64,000 bases of DNA from Halichondria panicea (lineage: Eukaryota > Porifera > Demospongiae > Suberitida > Halichondriidae). How positions within the stretch are numbered: the first letter of the stretch is position 1; every line of letters begins with the position of its first letter. The notes under the pieces were generated by a model, which saw only the letters and a program-made list of their open reading frames with translations, was not told the origin of the DNA and made no database searches. Shown piece after piece: positions 33,614 to 45,960 of this stretch. Position numbers and translations under genes: made by a program. The stretch is taken from positions 731,001 to 795,000 of the forward strand of contig NC_087384.1 of assembly GCF_963675165.1 (NCBI RefSeq). Direction: 5' to 3'.

Positions 33614-36600
33614 CTAGCAGTACTGCATGTAAACTGACAAAACTATTTTTGAGATATAGTTATGCATGAGTAGAACTAGTACAAAGACGCCGATGACGAT
33701 GCCGATGACGATGCCGATGACTATTACAGCTATTGCTCCACCACCTATTATAATAGTCTCAAAATCACATGTTATGACCAGACACCATAGAGTAACTTAC
33801 CAAGAGGAGAATTCATGGGGGGGCAGTTACAGTAAGTACTTTGATTCACTAATGGCTCAAAAGTTCCGTTAACACAGCGAGTTGTGTTAGTCCCCATCAG
33901 CGTACACGTAGAACATTGAAGGTAGAGCATACTGTTGTGAGGGACATTAACTCCTGATGATATATCTATGCCGCTAGAATTGGTAAGTTGAACTCCAGTG
34001 TCATAGTTCGGACTTAGAGTACTCGTATTACATTGAAGTAGGATTAGTTCTTGACTCACAGTTCTTGCAACTTCCACACCATTGCGAGACACGACTGCGG
34101 AGAAGCAAATCGGATCTGTTCCCACAGGAATACATGTCTCATAATCATTTTGAAGAATTGTATTGTCAGTTCTGTTTATTGTTATAGATGTATTTTGACA
34201 AGCACCATCAGCAAACAGAAGACGAGCTTGGAAGGAGTCGGCACTTTCATTACACTGTTGGTTGATGGAGACTTCAATGCATTGTTCTGTTGTGAGGGTC
34301 GAACTAATGCCAGCCATGGCTCCTTCCACTGTGTGTGTGTGTGTGTACATGCAGTCATGTACGGCACGAAAGTTATGGCTGTTGAAAGAATGTTCAACTG
34401 CAACACCTCCCCCCCCCATTTAACTAGCTATTATAGTTTTCATTAGCCCTGTAGAGCAATTCATCATACCTGAGAATGAATTGGATATATTGGAGAAATC
34501 CCCAATTACTGTCTTCACAGTGACAGTAATAAATCGGATGCTACGCTCCAGACTAGCGTTTTGGAACTCTGGAGATGTTGAGTTGAAACTATATGTTCTT
34601 GCTCCAGAGTTGTTCAAATATTGGGAATAGTTATTGTTCATATTATCACAGATTGTCACTAGAAACCCAAGCACACCGGGAATGATGGTTGTGTTTTCCA
34701 CTTCTGGGGGAGTGTACTGCATGAATGTAAGGTAGTGTATATTCTGATCACGTGATCATGTAACCATTCGTAGTTATGTGACTGTACTTATAGGTAATGC
34801 ACTTGTCAAACTAATGCCTCGCCCCCTGCCTATACCGGGGATTAGTTGGGGAGAGTGCTTCCCTACCTATAAAAGACTTAAGCCCCGTTTACACGACACC
34901 TAATCCGGGTCGAATCCGGATTGAATCCGGGTCAGATTTTTCTGAGTAGTGGGCATAGCAAAATGACCACTAATTTCATTTGCGCAAACATTGGACTGAT
35001 AGGAAACTACAGGCTTACTCTAGAAACACCCACGAACATGTACAACACTTCAGAATTAGCACCTTTGTGCTTACTCAAGCTAAACCGCTTCTGACACAAT
35101 CTGAACCACCTCCAAAGGTGGGTTGGCTAATCCGGATTAGAACCCGGATAAGGGCCGTTTACACGAACGCGGTTAGGTTTAATCCGGATTCCAACCCGGA
35201 TTAAAGGCCTCGTGTAAACGGGGCTTTATAGAGCTAGATACAGGTCTAATCTCCATATAACCCCCATGGCTACGAGGGGATTAGACCAATTTAACATGCC
35301 CAAATGAGAAGATTTTGTGATTGGTATAATCCCCACCTTCCTCGATAGGGGGTGGGGTGGGGCATTAGTTTTACGGTGCATATAAGTATGCAATATAAGT
35401 TCTTATTGCACTTTTTGCCTTCTAATAAATATACTTGCATGCATGCATGTGATTCTAAAATACAGCTTGTATATAGCTATAGCTATAGCTTTTTTAACTT
35501 AGGGTTTTCAGATTCATAATAACACACTTAGCTAGCTATGCATGGTAATAGCGTGTTATGCTGGTGCACTCAGATGATGCAACAATGCTCTCGATTCAGT
35601 ATTGCTCTCGCTACGCTCCTGCGTTACGTTCGTAACCTTGAGCATTATTGGACATTGTGCATGCACACATTACTTCATATGCATATATATACAGGTGTGT
35701 GGCGCATGCTGTACATTCAGTGCAATCAAAAGTATATATAGTGAAGAGTGTCAAAATATATAATACTAACAGCTCTACACAAATACTGTGCACAAAGTAT
35801 AATGTGACATCCAATGTGAGCAACTCACAATTGAACGTTTGCACAAGCTTGTACATCCATTACACAATGCACAGAATGGTTAACCATGAGTAAAGAGTGG
35901 AAGTGAGAGACTATTGTATGAGGAGATTGTCTATTAGTATATATATAGTGAGCAATGCAGTTTTGAACTTTGAACACTCCTATAAACGTCACAGTTACTA
36001 ATATACATGCAATAGTGCACGTATAATTATGACATTGTATGACATTATGACATGGTCTCACATTCCAGGTGACGTGTATCTGAGGGCTGTCCACATCTTG
36101 AGAACAATCGATAACTACTTCAATATCATTAGGAGAGATCTCTGAAAGTATAATTATGAGTAAAATTAAACTGCATGATAATTTAATATAACTAACTGGA
36201 AAGAACACTGGTCACAATTATTGGGTCACTGTAAAATCCACAATCTTCGGTGACTGTTTTCACTTCAAAATAGCATGTCTGACCATTAGGCGTCCATCCT
36301 GTACATTCTGCTGTAAAAGTACTGCTGTTAACCATTCCTCCAGTGGGTGAGCAGATGCCACAGTCACCTCCGTAGCTGAGATTGTACCCCCCAATACTCC
36401 CTATGACATTTCCATTAGGTGGGACCCAGTCGTAGCGGCACACAGTGTTCAAAGGAAAAGTCAGATTGGCATGTTCTGGAGGGTCTGGTTCAACTATATG
36501 TAATTATTATAGGACAGTCATAAAACTGTGATAATGAAAGCATCGCTGGTACTGATGCCTCGGTGGAGGTGCCAAAGCTATACATAACTAATAGCATTTA

Positions 36601-39600
36601 TACACACATTATATCATTATAAATTATCATGAATATACTAATTTTGATGAAAATTTTTGCATTGGTTGCATGCAGGCAGAACCCTGAACTCAAAGAGTGA
36701 TTGACCATGATTGTTGTTAAAACGATTGATGCCAAAAGCTCAAGCCAAGATTAATGGCTGCATCAGTATAGAGCCTTGCAGCTCTCTTCTCACTCTTGCA
36801 GCTATGGTGAGCCTTTTGTTTCAAAATGGCGATACAAAATACCATGTGTTGGTGTCCCAAAAATCAACTCGATTTGTTTTATCATAGATGAAGGAAGAGA
36901 AAGGGATTGGAAACGCACGTCATTTGACGTCACGTTTTACTATGTTTTGTACGTTGTGTGGGCGAAACCCTTTGAAGTCTAGGTGCGTTACGCCTAGGCT
37001 GCTAAGCTAAGAAACTTATTTTCGTCTGTAATCACAAAAACAAGAGCTAGATATTGCGACTGAGATGTGCTTCATAAAGAAAATACCAAGTACAAAGTTG
37101 TGCTACTCTTGGAAAGTTGTCTGAACATGAAATGTATGTGCTGTGGGCCATTGAAGGTCAGTTTTCTTTAAATTTTGCATATTAATCCCTCTATGAGGCT
37201 ACTCAAAGCTATCTTGCCTAGCTTCTTTCATGAAATAGACTCTATGTACACTACTTTAATGTATGGTTTTTCCCCTTTCTTGTTTGCTTTAGAGAAACTC
37301 GAGATTTCCACTAAACTGTAAAGGCCGTTATGCTTTCACTTTAATCCCTCTATTCTAACACTGATCGATTATTAGCCCTTCTGGCATTCATAGCAAGGGA
37401 GAATAGTCTTTACTGTATCGTAATGTATACTTACTTTTAATAGGAATGCCACACGGAAGAAGATATCAGCATTGGAAAAAAGCTGCAAGAGATAGACGGC
37501 TGGCTTGGTGTGCCAAAGATGGAAGTGCAAACGAAGTCCTCAAGTGATTCTAATATTACATTGTGTCCTTTGATAAGTCCTCTGATAATAACTTTTACCG
37601 ATCGTGAACCAACTACAAATGTATGTCTACATTATCATTATTTTTTTTTTATAAAACAACCACTTAATTATAATATGGAAGTTGTACTGTATAGAACTTA
37701 AAGCAGTATCTCATTCTAATCCTTTTCATTATTCTGTGAATAGAGACCGTAGTCATTCCTTTATTGAGCTCAAAACTCTTCAGTCTTATCGTGGAAGTGT
37801 ATTTTCAGTGTATTATTATTCCTGTCAGAAGTTACCAGGTCTAAGCAGACTTCTCAGCATTCTGACTATTTTAGCTTGTCTATTATGACTTTTAATATGA
37901 CCTGTGCAAGATATCTTACCATGTTAGCCCTTTGATGAGAAGAAGACAAGCTTTGATTCACTGCCACAGCAGCCTCTCTTATTGGCGCCAATCTCGCGCG
38001 CAATGTATCCCTAAATAATGATTACATCACCGTAACACGCCTGGATTCAACCACGCCCATCGTTTCCAATCCCTTTCTCTTCCTTCATCTATGGTTTTAT
38101 CAACTCGATTTTATCGACTTTATCTGGTAGGGATCGACTCGATGTGTTTTATCAACTCGATTTTATCCAGGTAAGGATCGACTCGATGTGTTTTATCAAC
38201 TCGATTTTATCCAGGTAAGGATCGACTCGATGTGTTTTTATATCAACTCGATTTTATCCAGGTAAGGATCGACTCGATGTGTTTTATCAACTCGATTTTC
38301 GAGATGGTCCACTCGATTCCAGGCCGCTGGGGGAAAAGGCGAGTTTCGAGGACACGCTTATATAGCCTATAGGATTTGTACTGCTGCACTGAGGAGTGCA
38401 GCCCAATCAGATTGCAGTATTGCAAGTGGTTGGTTAACACCCACTTAGCTAGGTGGGTGTGCAGCTGGGCGGAGCTGCCTTGAGCAAAATGCAAGTTGTC
38501 ACAGAAGCTGCTAACGAGCTTGGAAGTAGTCACTTCTTTTCTGAGAGACAGAGATGTCTTTGCTATATTGCCTACTGGATAAAGAGCCTTTGCTATGCTT
38601 GTTTGCCTGCAGCATTTGACAAAATATTGGAGAAGGAGAAAGGTCATTCTATTGTAGTAGTAGTAGTTACTCCAGTCCTCTGCTGGCCATCATTCATGAT
38701 CAGGTATGTAAGGCTAGATAGAACATACATATAATTATACGTACATGTGCATATGAGCTGTTTACACATAACTAGATCATTCTAAGCTGGATGCTTTTAT
38801 TCTATTATTATATAGGTAGCCATCTATTGTTCTAAAGGCATCTCTAGCACATATGTCTCGGGCGAGATGTCTGATGCAGCTACAATGGATGCGATCTTCC
38901 ACGGAAAGTATCAGCTAGTATTCTTTACACCTGAAATGATCATCAGCAAGAAGCATTGGAGAAGACTTCTGGGGGGAGATGTGTATGCTAATAGACTCAA
39001 GGCTTTGATAATCGATGAAGCTCATTGTGTGAAGAAATGGTATGTATTTGACTCATCGTTTATTATTAACATGTGTACCAATAATATTATTGCAGGGGTG
39101 AGACTTTCAGGCAAATGCTGTTGAGAATTAGAGAAGTGCGCAGCCTCATTCCAACATCAGTTCATGTGATGGCGCTAACAGCAACAGCTACCCGAAGTGA
39201 CATTTCATTCATTTCTCGTATTGTTGGCCTAAGAAACCCATTTGTCATTACGAGAGTCCCAGTAATCCCAAATTTGATTTATGCTGTTGGATTGTTCAAA
39301 AGTATACCAGAGACATTCCAAAACTTGGCCCAGAAATTGGTAATCGAGAGAAACAAGTTTCCCACAACAATCATATATGGACGTTCTTTTGGTGTGTGGT
39401 GACATGTACCTCTTCTTTAAGGATTACCTTGGAGCTGCATTCACAAATCCTGATGATGCACCTGATCTTCCTGAATTTCGCCTCGTGGACATGTTTACAA
39501 GTGTCACTGATCCAGCCCATAAATCTGAAATCATTCGTTTATTTAAGGGTGATGGCAATCTTCGCATTGTTGTAGCTACTATGGAATTTGGTATGGGTGT

Positions 39601-42600
39601 TGATTGTCCCAACATTCGGTAAATCATTCATGTTGGCCTGTCAGACGATATCAGTAGCTATGTACAAGAGACTGGTAGAGCAGGTCGAGATGGTAAACCA
39701 TCACGTGTAACCCTTTTGAAGGCAAGAATTTACCATCAAGTTGATAATGAGATTAAAGAATATGCTTCAAACTTCAACACTACAGATTGTAGAAGGGATA
39801 GTCTTTTCCGAAATATTGACAATTACAAACATGTTGATCTCGGTTTCAATTGCTTGTGCTGTGATATTTGTTCTAAGTCATGTTTATGTGGACAGTGTGA
39901 CCTAAGACTTAGTTACTTCTTTCAGCTAATTACAAATTTTATTTTCATTATTACCTGTGCTTCAAGAAAGCTGCTATATCTACCGAAACATTTCCTGCAC
40001 ATTTTGGGCAATCTGTTTTTATCACTGCCATTTACAATACTGTTAATGTCGACATCAGCACACATCTGTTCTTCCTCATTCTCCAGTAGCATTGTCCACA
40101 GGTCCAACACTTCCTTTCCAGCTGGACCATCAAGAGCTCTCCTGTTACCAGGCCTTGATAGCTCATCCCCACATCCAAAACATTGTAGCACTTGGGCCAT
40201 TCTTGCTCAGTACTTTATTTATTTAGTAGCAAAGTCATGTTGTTCAGTGCCAGCCAGTGTGGTGCAGTGCGGTGCATATTGCGTTTAACACCCACTTAAA
40301 ATGATTATATTCATGATGCTCCAAGCAGTATCACATAACACAAGTACAAATCCTATATAAGCATGTCCCCCGACCTCCCGTCAGGGACGGTCGGGCTCCG
40401 CCCAACTAGGCTCAGACAAGGGGCACTGAGACTCTTGAGGCCACATGCACGCCTACAGCAGCTCAGAGTAGCTCAGATGGGGACCTTCTGAGCCTGAGAT
40501 CACACAGCAGCTACTTGCTATGTTTCATGAACTCAAGAGTCAAGTAGACAAGCATTTAGTGATTTAATTTACTGTGATCCAGCACAAGTAAGCTGCTGTG
40601 ACCTTCTGCAGGCGTACCTGGAAGGTCAGCTACTCTGACCTGCTGTAGGCCTGCCTGTGGCCTCAAGAGTCTCAGTGCCTTGTCTGAGCCTAGCGCCTTT
40701 GTGAGTACAGCCCGAGGTATATACAGCCATAGATAGCCTAGATATCAAGCCGCCCTCGAAACTCGCCTTTTCTCCCAGCGGCCTGGAATCGAGTCGATCC
40801 TCTCGAAATCGAGTTGACACATCGAGTCGATCCTTACCTGGATAAAATCGAGTTGATAAAACACATCGAGTCGATCCTTACCTGGATAAAATCGAGTTGA
40901 TAAAACACATCGAGTCGATCCTTACCTGGATAAAATCGAGTTGATATAACACATCGAGTCGATCCCTACCAGATAAAGTCGATAAAATCGAGTTGATAAA
41001 ACAAATCGAGTTGATTTTTGGGACACCAACACATGGTATTTTGTATCGCCATTTTGAAACAAAAGGCTCACCATATGCAGCTACCAATAGCTATAGCGTT
41101 CTATAGTGCAGAACTAATGAAAGCACCACAGGTGCTGATGCCTCGGTGGAGATGCCAAAGCTATATAACATGAAGCTACTAATAGCTTTTGTACTGATGA
41201 ACATTTTTGCTTTTGCTGCATGCAAACTCAAAGAGTGGGTAATGATCGACCATGCTTGTTGTTAAAAACGATCAATGCCAAAAGTTCAAGTCTAAAATTA
41301 ATGGCTGCCATCAACAGAGCCTTGCAGTTCTCTTCCTCACTCTTGCAGCTACCAATAGCTAGCGTTCTAGTGCAGAGCTAACTACTAAGTAGAGTAGTAA
41401 CACTCGGTAAACAAGTTTGGCTACGTGCTCTTCTGAAAAGGCTGCAATGGCATTCCAAGTAAGCAAAACTACGAGAACGAAGCATTATTTTGCAAATCCA
41501 CGAATTAAAATCCAAGTAAACATGACTAGAAGCCTATAGAAACTCTTACTTGCACTTGATTCATCCTTGAGCAGTTGTAGCGGTCTACACACACAGACAC
41601 ACACACAGACACACAGACACACTACCGTATACCTCGCTTGCGCATGCGCACCGAGGCATAACTACTAAGATATAGAGTAGCAACACTCCATGATGGACAA
41701 GTTTTGCTACACACTCTTCTGAAAAGGCTGCAATGGCATTCCAAGTAAGCAAAACTAGGCATAACTCGAGAACAAAGCATTATTTGCAAATCCATGAATA
41801 AAAATTCAAATAAACATGACTATATATAGAAGCCTATAAGAAACTCTTACTTGCACTTCATTGATCCTTGAGCAGCTGTAGCAGTCTATACACACACACA
41901 AACACACTATATACTGTATACCTCGCTTGCGCATGCGCACCGAGGCATAATTATATTGATGACAAGCAAAAGCTCACAGTTATATCGGATTATGCATGCA
42001 TGATGGTTCCTTATACCTCCCACTCTGACAGTGATGTTCCTAAACGAAAATCCACTTAGGTTTTGACATAATATACTTTTATCATTCATCAGCGTGTAGT
42101 TTGCACGAAAGTAAAGTGTAGACGTCTGATTCATATTTCCTGGATTACAGAGAATTTCAGCTGAGTATAGACCACACACCAACTTATTTTGGCTTCTATT
42201 AGTTGGACAAGTTTTGATTAAGTGTAGTTGGATTCTGTTTTTCATAGCGGGCTGCATAGGATGGCAGATAAAACCAACACCAGTCCATTCAAATGCTCCT
42301 GGCATGACTGCAAATAGACAGTCGTATGATGATTCCTCTCCATCACGAAGACATTCGTTTGAATCTATTAAATAAAATTAATGCGCAAAATGTCACATAG
42401 TTTGACAATAATGATTCTCATATCCCCATGCAGTGCAGTTTGCCGAAACAACATTTAAGGTATAGCTGCATGTATTTCAAAAAATAGTCGCAGCTAAAAA
42501 GCGGCCCTTATCTAGAATCTAAATGATTTTTGTTTCAGCTATTTCGAGAGTAGAATTGCAAAAAAATTGTACTTGCAGATAATTAAAAAATACAACTTGC

Positions 42601-45554
42601 GTTGTTTCTAATTAGAAACGCGTTATGAATAACGTTATCACAACTTAGCAGTATTTAGCGATTTAGCATAATTTAATACCAGCAAAACAGTGAACAAGTC
42701 TATACCTGTGAAATATGTCACCTTAATTAAGGTCGTGCATGCATGGTATATAACGTATACAGACTGTTATAGTAATAATCGCATGTTGTCCTATTATTCA
42801 CTGTGATTCGTACAGTGATTAATCGCGTATCAGTAATTGCACGTCGTCAATACCTTGACGACCGCACATTCGAATAATGGCCGCAGCTAATTTTTTTACT
42901 GAACTGCAGCTAAAATGTCCTTAAAACTGCATCACAAGCGATTAACAATCAATATAGTATGGCTACTCGTGCAATAAGGAATTAATAGCACGAGTAACAA
43001 GCAATGGCAAGGGGATACTAATTGCTAGCCTCGATCCCAGGCCGAGTTTTCGCTTTTATAACGGTTAGGCGAACAACTGGGCCTGGTACTAGTTGTCTGC
43101 GCATGCGTCAGTCGTTCGTCAGATTCTGACGAATGGATATTCTCGTTCACTTTCGTGACATTTATATTCGTGTACTATCGTGTACTAGAAGTCAGTTCCC
43201 GTTTAATCATTATTGGACTTGATTGGAATGGCTCTTAGCTGAAGCTTCTCTCTTCTCTGAAGCTTATTCTGAAGACTGAACAACAAGGGAAGAGGTATAA
43301 AGCTTTGTCAAGCTTGTTAAGGTCAGATATTTTTGTGTGGGCCCTATGGCCGGCTAGGCTATGCTATCAAGTCTTGTTCATGTTTGGCAAGAATGTAGGT
43401 AGACTATAGTTTCATCATTAATATGGTGGATCAAGTGAAGAGTGTGAGCTAGAGAACTTGGTGCTGCCATCATCAGCTCGTCGACAATGACACTATAACC
43501 GAGAAATTTAATATGTATAGATCTACACGTATTTAAAATGTCTACTTCTCTGTACAGGAGCAATGGCTAATATCCAGCTATCCCAACAGTGCTCCTCTTG
43601 GCTATACTAACGGACAAGACTGGACAGTTTGAGGTAAGGGTTTAACCGTCTTTGGTTTCTTTTAATATTGTCCTATACTCACAGACACAGGACTGGAGTA
43701 TGACCTGCTCATTCGAGCGTTGCTGGGTAGCTCAGAGACATCAAGAGAATCTACGTTTTCTCAAGTAATGAGTTACGAGTTGGGGCCTAGAATCAGAGAA
43801 GTCCAGCAGCCTGCTAAATCTTTTTGAAACGTAATTTGAAGGCATTCAATTATCCTGAAGTTGCCCTGGGTCACTGTAATTGTGCTGCAGCACAACTGGC
43901 AACTCCCCAGGCCTTTGTGAAGCAGCTCCCTATGTGCATCTTTTGTGTACTCACTCTGTGCATTTTCTGTGTACAAATTTCCATTATTGATTTATTAAAT
44001 ATTTTTGCCGACCACAAATATACAATGAAAATTTGACGCATGCGCAGACAACTAGTACCAGGCCCAGTTGTTCGCCTAACCGTTATAAAAGCGAAAACTC
44101 GGCCTGGGATCGAGGCTAACTAATTGCATGAGGCGTATATTGCACTCTTAGCCACTATTAATCTTGAATTGTTCTCATCAAGCCATGCACTTCCTCAATT
44201 TGTATGAGGGGAGGAGGTTATTTATTGTTCAAAAGTACCTCAAGATGACATATTTCAGCCACACGTAGATTTGTTTGCGATTTCACTGTTAAGCCAGCTC
44301 ATTTAAATTCTGCCCAGTTAAATTATTTTCAAGTTGTTTTAATGAGCAATTTCCAATTATCTGCGAGTACAAATTCACAGAAATAGCAGAAGTTAATACT
44401 CGCGAAAATATGAAATCAACTAGCTATGTAATATTTCAAAAGAACACATGACTAAGAAATTAAGGGGGTAGAGTAGACTGGCGGCGATAGCCGCCCAAGC
44501 GTGTAGCGCGAGCGACTGGCAAACTGCCTATCAGTCACTCGTCTCAGCGGAAGTGTAATAGATCGTATGACACTACTAAACATGAATATCGTTATAGATA
44601 ATGTGGTTAAATTTTGCTATGAGATTTAGCTACTATGGAATGCACTGAATCCCCTGAAGTGTAAGTGCGGTTACAATTACAGGGCTAATATGACGTTGAG
44701 CAATCTGATAGGCTGCAATGCTCGTTGCAGCTGAGACGAGTGACTGATAGACAGTTTGCCAGTCCCTCGCGGTACACGAGGGGCTGTCGCCGCCAGTCTA
44801 AGGGTAGAGTTCCCCCCTTTTGTGCTCCATCAACAACTACATGCAACTTAGCTTGAATTACTGTGATCTGTCGATCTATTCTGCAGTACTGCATGCATCG
44901 GTACTCCAATAATGTCGATAATTATGTGGGCAGGGCCATCTGATGCGCATGCTTACTGCCGAGGAAAAGTGACGACCTTTTTTTTTAGATAAAAGTGAAA
45001 TGAACTTCAGCGCCTTATACTCCTACAATTTGAGCCTTGCCCTTCCTAAAATCCTGGCTACGCCATGCACTGTTTATGATAGGCATTCGCATAAAATATA
45101 GCGGTATCACACATACATTTCTAGCAATATTATTTATAGTTATATCGTATACAATCACAGCATTCATTCTCATGCATGGAGTTCAACTAACCAGCAACTA
45201 CTGTCCATGACGTCATACCAACAAGGAGACCAATGACCACAATAGCAAGAAATGGGTGCTTTTGTTTGCCTGCATGCCATACAGTACAATTATAATTGTG
45301 AGTCAAATAGAAACATGCATGGTATAGCTATTGTTCGCCTATTGTTCGCCTTATAAAAGCGAAAGCTCGGCCTGGCATCGAGGCTAAATACGTATGATCT
45401 ACTTCGTTGAGCTGCATGTATGACCGATGTCCCTATAATTATAACGGATATGGCAATTTTTTGATAAGGCTTAAGCAGAAATCTATACAGTATGCTGCAT
45501 GCATATAGAGAGTTGATGCTTTACATATAATGTATGCCGCTTACCAAACAACAT
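33614..45554 (-). CDS. Gene B: FN3-like membrane receptor, paralogue of A, 572 aa, 8 exons over 12 kb
   Basis: Minus-strand exons 45554-45545, 45269-45192, 42364-42017, 36493-36197, 36141-36062, 34716-34470, 34328-33801, 33744-33614; 1719 bases, in frame with no stop. Exon number and all intron phases equal those of gene A, and exons 4-7 are very similar (for example YDWVPPNGNVIGSIGGYNL). Signal peptide: MLFGKQKHPFLAIVVIGLLVG. Two FN3-like domains, the Cys/Asn-rich module, then a transmembrane helix (VIVIGIVIGIVIGVFVLVLL) and a very short, different tail ending MQYC. Introns 2 and 3 (2.8 and 5.5 kb) are filled by transposons; the exons are untouched. This suggests the gene is maintained, though expression must be tested. 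Confidence 0.8.
34807..35372. mobile_element. Outer MITE interrupted by a second MITE
   Basis: Ends AAACTAATGCCTCGCCCCCT (34809) and GGGGTGGGGCATTAGTTTTA (35352-35372) are inverted repeats, with inner inverted arms around GGGGATTA. The element lies between gene B exons 36062 and 34716 and is split at 34880/35228 by an inserted element. Confidence 0.7.
34881..35228. mobile_element. Inner MITE inserted into the outer MITE
   Basis: Terminal inverted repeats AGCCCCGTTTACACGA and TCGTGTAAACGGGGCT (about 17 bp), with subterminal TCCGGATT motifs repeated in both orientations. TTA flanks each side, consistent with a 3 bp target duplication of the Harbinger type; I cannot exclude other superfamilies. 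Confidence 0.7.
36883..38093. mobile_element. 1.2 kb element nested in the left TIR of the helicase transposon
   Basis: Inverted ends CATAGATGAAGGAAGAGAAA and TTTCTCTTCCTTCATCTATG, flanked by GTTTTAT at 36876-36882 and 38094-38100. Removing it restores the long TIR of the outer transposon. A palindrome ACGTCATTTGACGT occurs near 36917. No protein recognised inside. Confidence 0.85.
38453..39925 (+). pseudogene. RecQ-like DNA helicase, frame-broken
   Basis: ATP-dependent DNA helicase remnant inside the 4.27 kb transposon. Motifs in order: RDVFAILPTG in one frame at about 38549-38578, then KSLCYACLPAAFDK in another frame, so the Walker A loop has lost about 4 bases; motif Ia-like IVVVVVTPV; an intron at about 38704-38816; IIDEAHC (DEAH box, 39008-39028); ALTATAT (39172-39192); VVATMEFGMGVDCPNIR; QETGRAGRDG (39665-39694); and CRRDSLF...CLCCDIC, the RecQ zinc-binding module. 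An in-frame TAA at 39620-39622 and a frameshift near 39385-39405 also break it. Splicing cannot rescue the Walker A damage, so this copy is inactive. Confidence 0.85.
39922..40200 (-). CDS. Cys2-Cys2 zinc-finger protein first exon, antisense in helicase transposon
   Basis: The frame MAQVLQCFGCGDELSRPG... carries CFGC (7-10) and CRKC (68-71), a CxxC-57-CxxC arrangement like the ZAD-type treble clef found at the N terminus of some DNA-binding proteins. The coding frame runs into a GT donor after SSFLEAQ (near 39955), so this looks like a first exon whose downstream exons I cannot find. It lies tail to tail with the helicase fragment, within the same inverted repeats. It might be the element's DNA-binding protein, or a captured fragment. 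Confidence 0.5.
   Translation of the reverse strand: MAQVLQCFGCGDELSRPGNRRALDGPAGKEVLDLWTMLLENEEEQMCADVDINSIVNGSDKNRLPKMCRKCFGRYSSFLEAQVIMKIKFVIS
41370..41950. repeat. Tandem pair of about 285 bp repeats ending in a CA tract and GCGCATGCGC
   Basis: Two adjacent copies (about 41380-41660 and 41668-41950) share AAAAGGCTGCAATGGCATTC, AAACTCTTACTTGCACTT, a CA microsatellite and the end TGCGCATGCGCACCGAGGCA. A diverged third member lies at 47560-47900, and a partial end at 55243-55273 (CTACGCCTCGAGGCATAA). The family has a consistent 3' end, suggesting a SINE-like or MITE-like origin. Confidence 0.65.
43026..44118. mobile_element. Mutator-type non-autonomous element, 9 bp target duplication
   Basis: Inverted repeats of about 90 bp (TAGCCTCGATCCCAGGCCGA inward; the other end closes at 44118), flanked by perfect 9 bp direct repeats ACTAATTGC at 43017-43025 and 44119-44127. 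Long TIRs with 9 bp duplications are typical of Mutator-like elements. The 900 bp interior has no recognisable transposase. It lies in gene B intron 2. A fragment of the same TIR occurs at 45340-45387. Confidence 0.85.
44474..44801. mobile_element. 330 bp foldback element with GGGTAGAG flanks
   Basis: Arms TAGACTGGCGGCGATAGCC and GGCTGTCGCCGCCAGTCTA, with inner arms AGTCACTCGTCTCAGC and GCTGAGACGAGTGACT. GGGTAGAG precedes the left end (44466-44473) and follows the right end (44802-44809), an apparent 8 bp target duplication. In gene B intron 2. Confidence 0.78.
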
Positions 45555-45812
45555 CCTGCATTCTGACACAGCCATGAGACACCAGAGGACACAGGACAAG
45601 CGATACTGATAAACAATCTGTTGCGCTGGCAAGCTCGTTTGCCCCGCCCCCTTCACTGGTGGTCCACGCCAGAGGAGGATGAATGTCAAGATGAAAGTCA
45701 AAGATGAATGTCAATTAATTATGGGTTATAATTTTCTATCCAAAGCAGTAGCCTCGAATTCACGCCGATTTAAATACGTGGATTTCACTCAAGCAAGATT
45801 CTTGCAGTAAAT

Positions 45813-45960
45813 ACTATTTCTTGCAGTGGACCAATCAATGCCAAATCATGGCAAGCTTTGCAGCAATCATGCAGATTGCTCCAAGCACTATTTCTTGCAG
45901 TGGACCAATCAATGCCAAATCATGGCAAGCTTTGCAGCAATCATGCAGATTGCTCCAAGC
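45813..45960. repeat. Perfect 74 bp tandem duplication
   Basis: The unit starting ACTATTTCTTGCAGTGGACC and ending GATTGCTCCAAGC occurs twice head to tail (45813-45886 and 45887-45960) with no difference that I can see. It is upstream of gene B's start codon, so it could belong to its promoter region. Confidence 0.85.

Larger units (their letters stand above)
36803..41075. mobile_element. 4.27 kb transposon with long TIRs carrying a RecQ-like helicase
   Basis: The ends TATGGTGAGCCTTTTG and CAAAAGGCTCACCATA are flanked by a 6 bp direct repeat TGCAGC (36797-36802 and 41076-41081). The inverted repeats run about 330 bp: 36803-36882 continuing at 38101-38350, against 40747-41075. They contain about four copies of a 44 bp unit (GGATCGACTCGATGTGTTTT...). 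The left arm is split by a nested element. The element lies in an intron of gene B, on the opposite strand to the host gene. Confidence 0.82.

Noticed and set aside
38243-38647. Minus-strand 134-codon frame opposite the helicase fragment
   Set aside because: It is the complement of TIR and helicase coding sequence; the plus-strand reading has recognisable RecQ motifs.
43773-44036. Small frames inside the Mutator-type element
   Set aside because: Short, without domain motifs; the element is non-autonomous.
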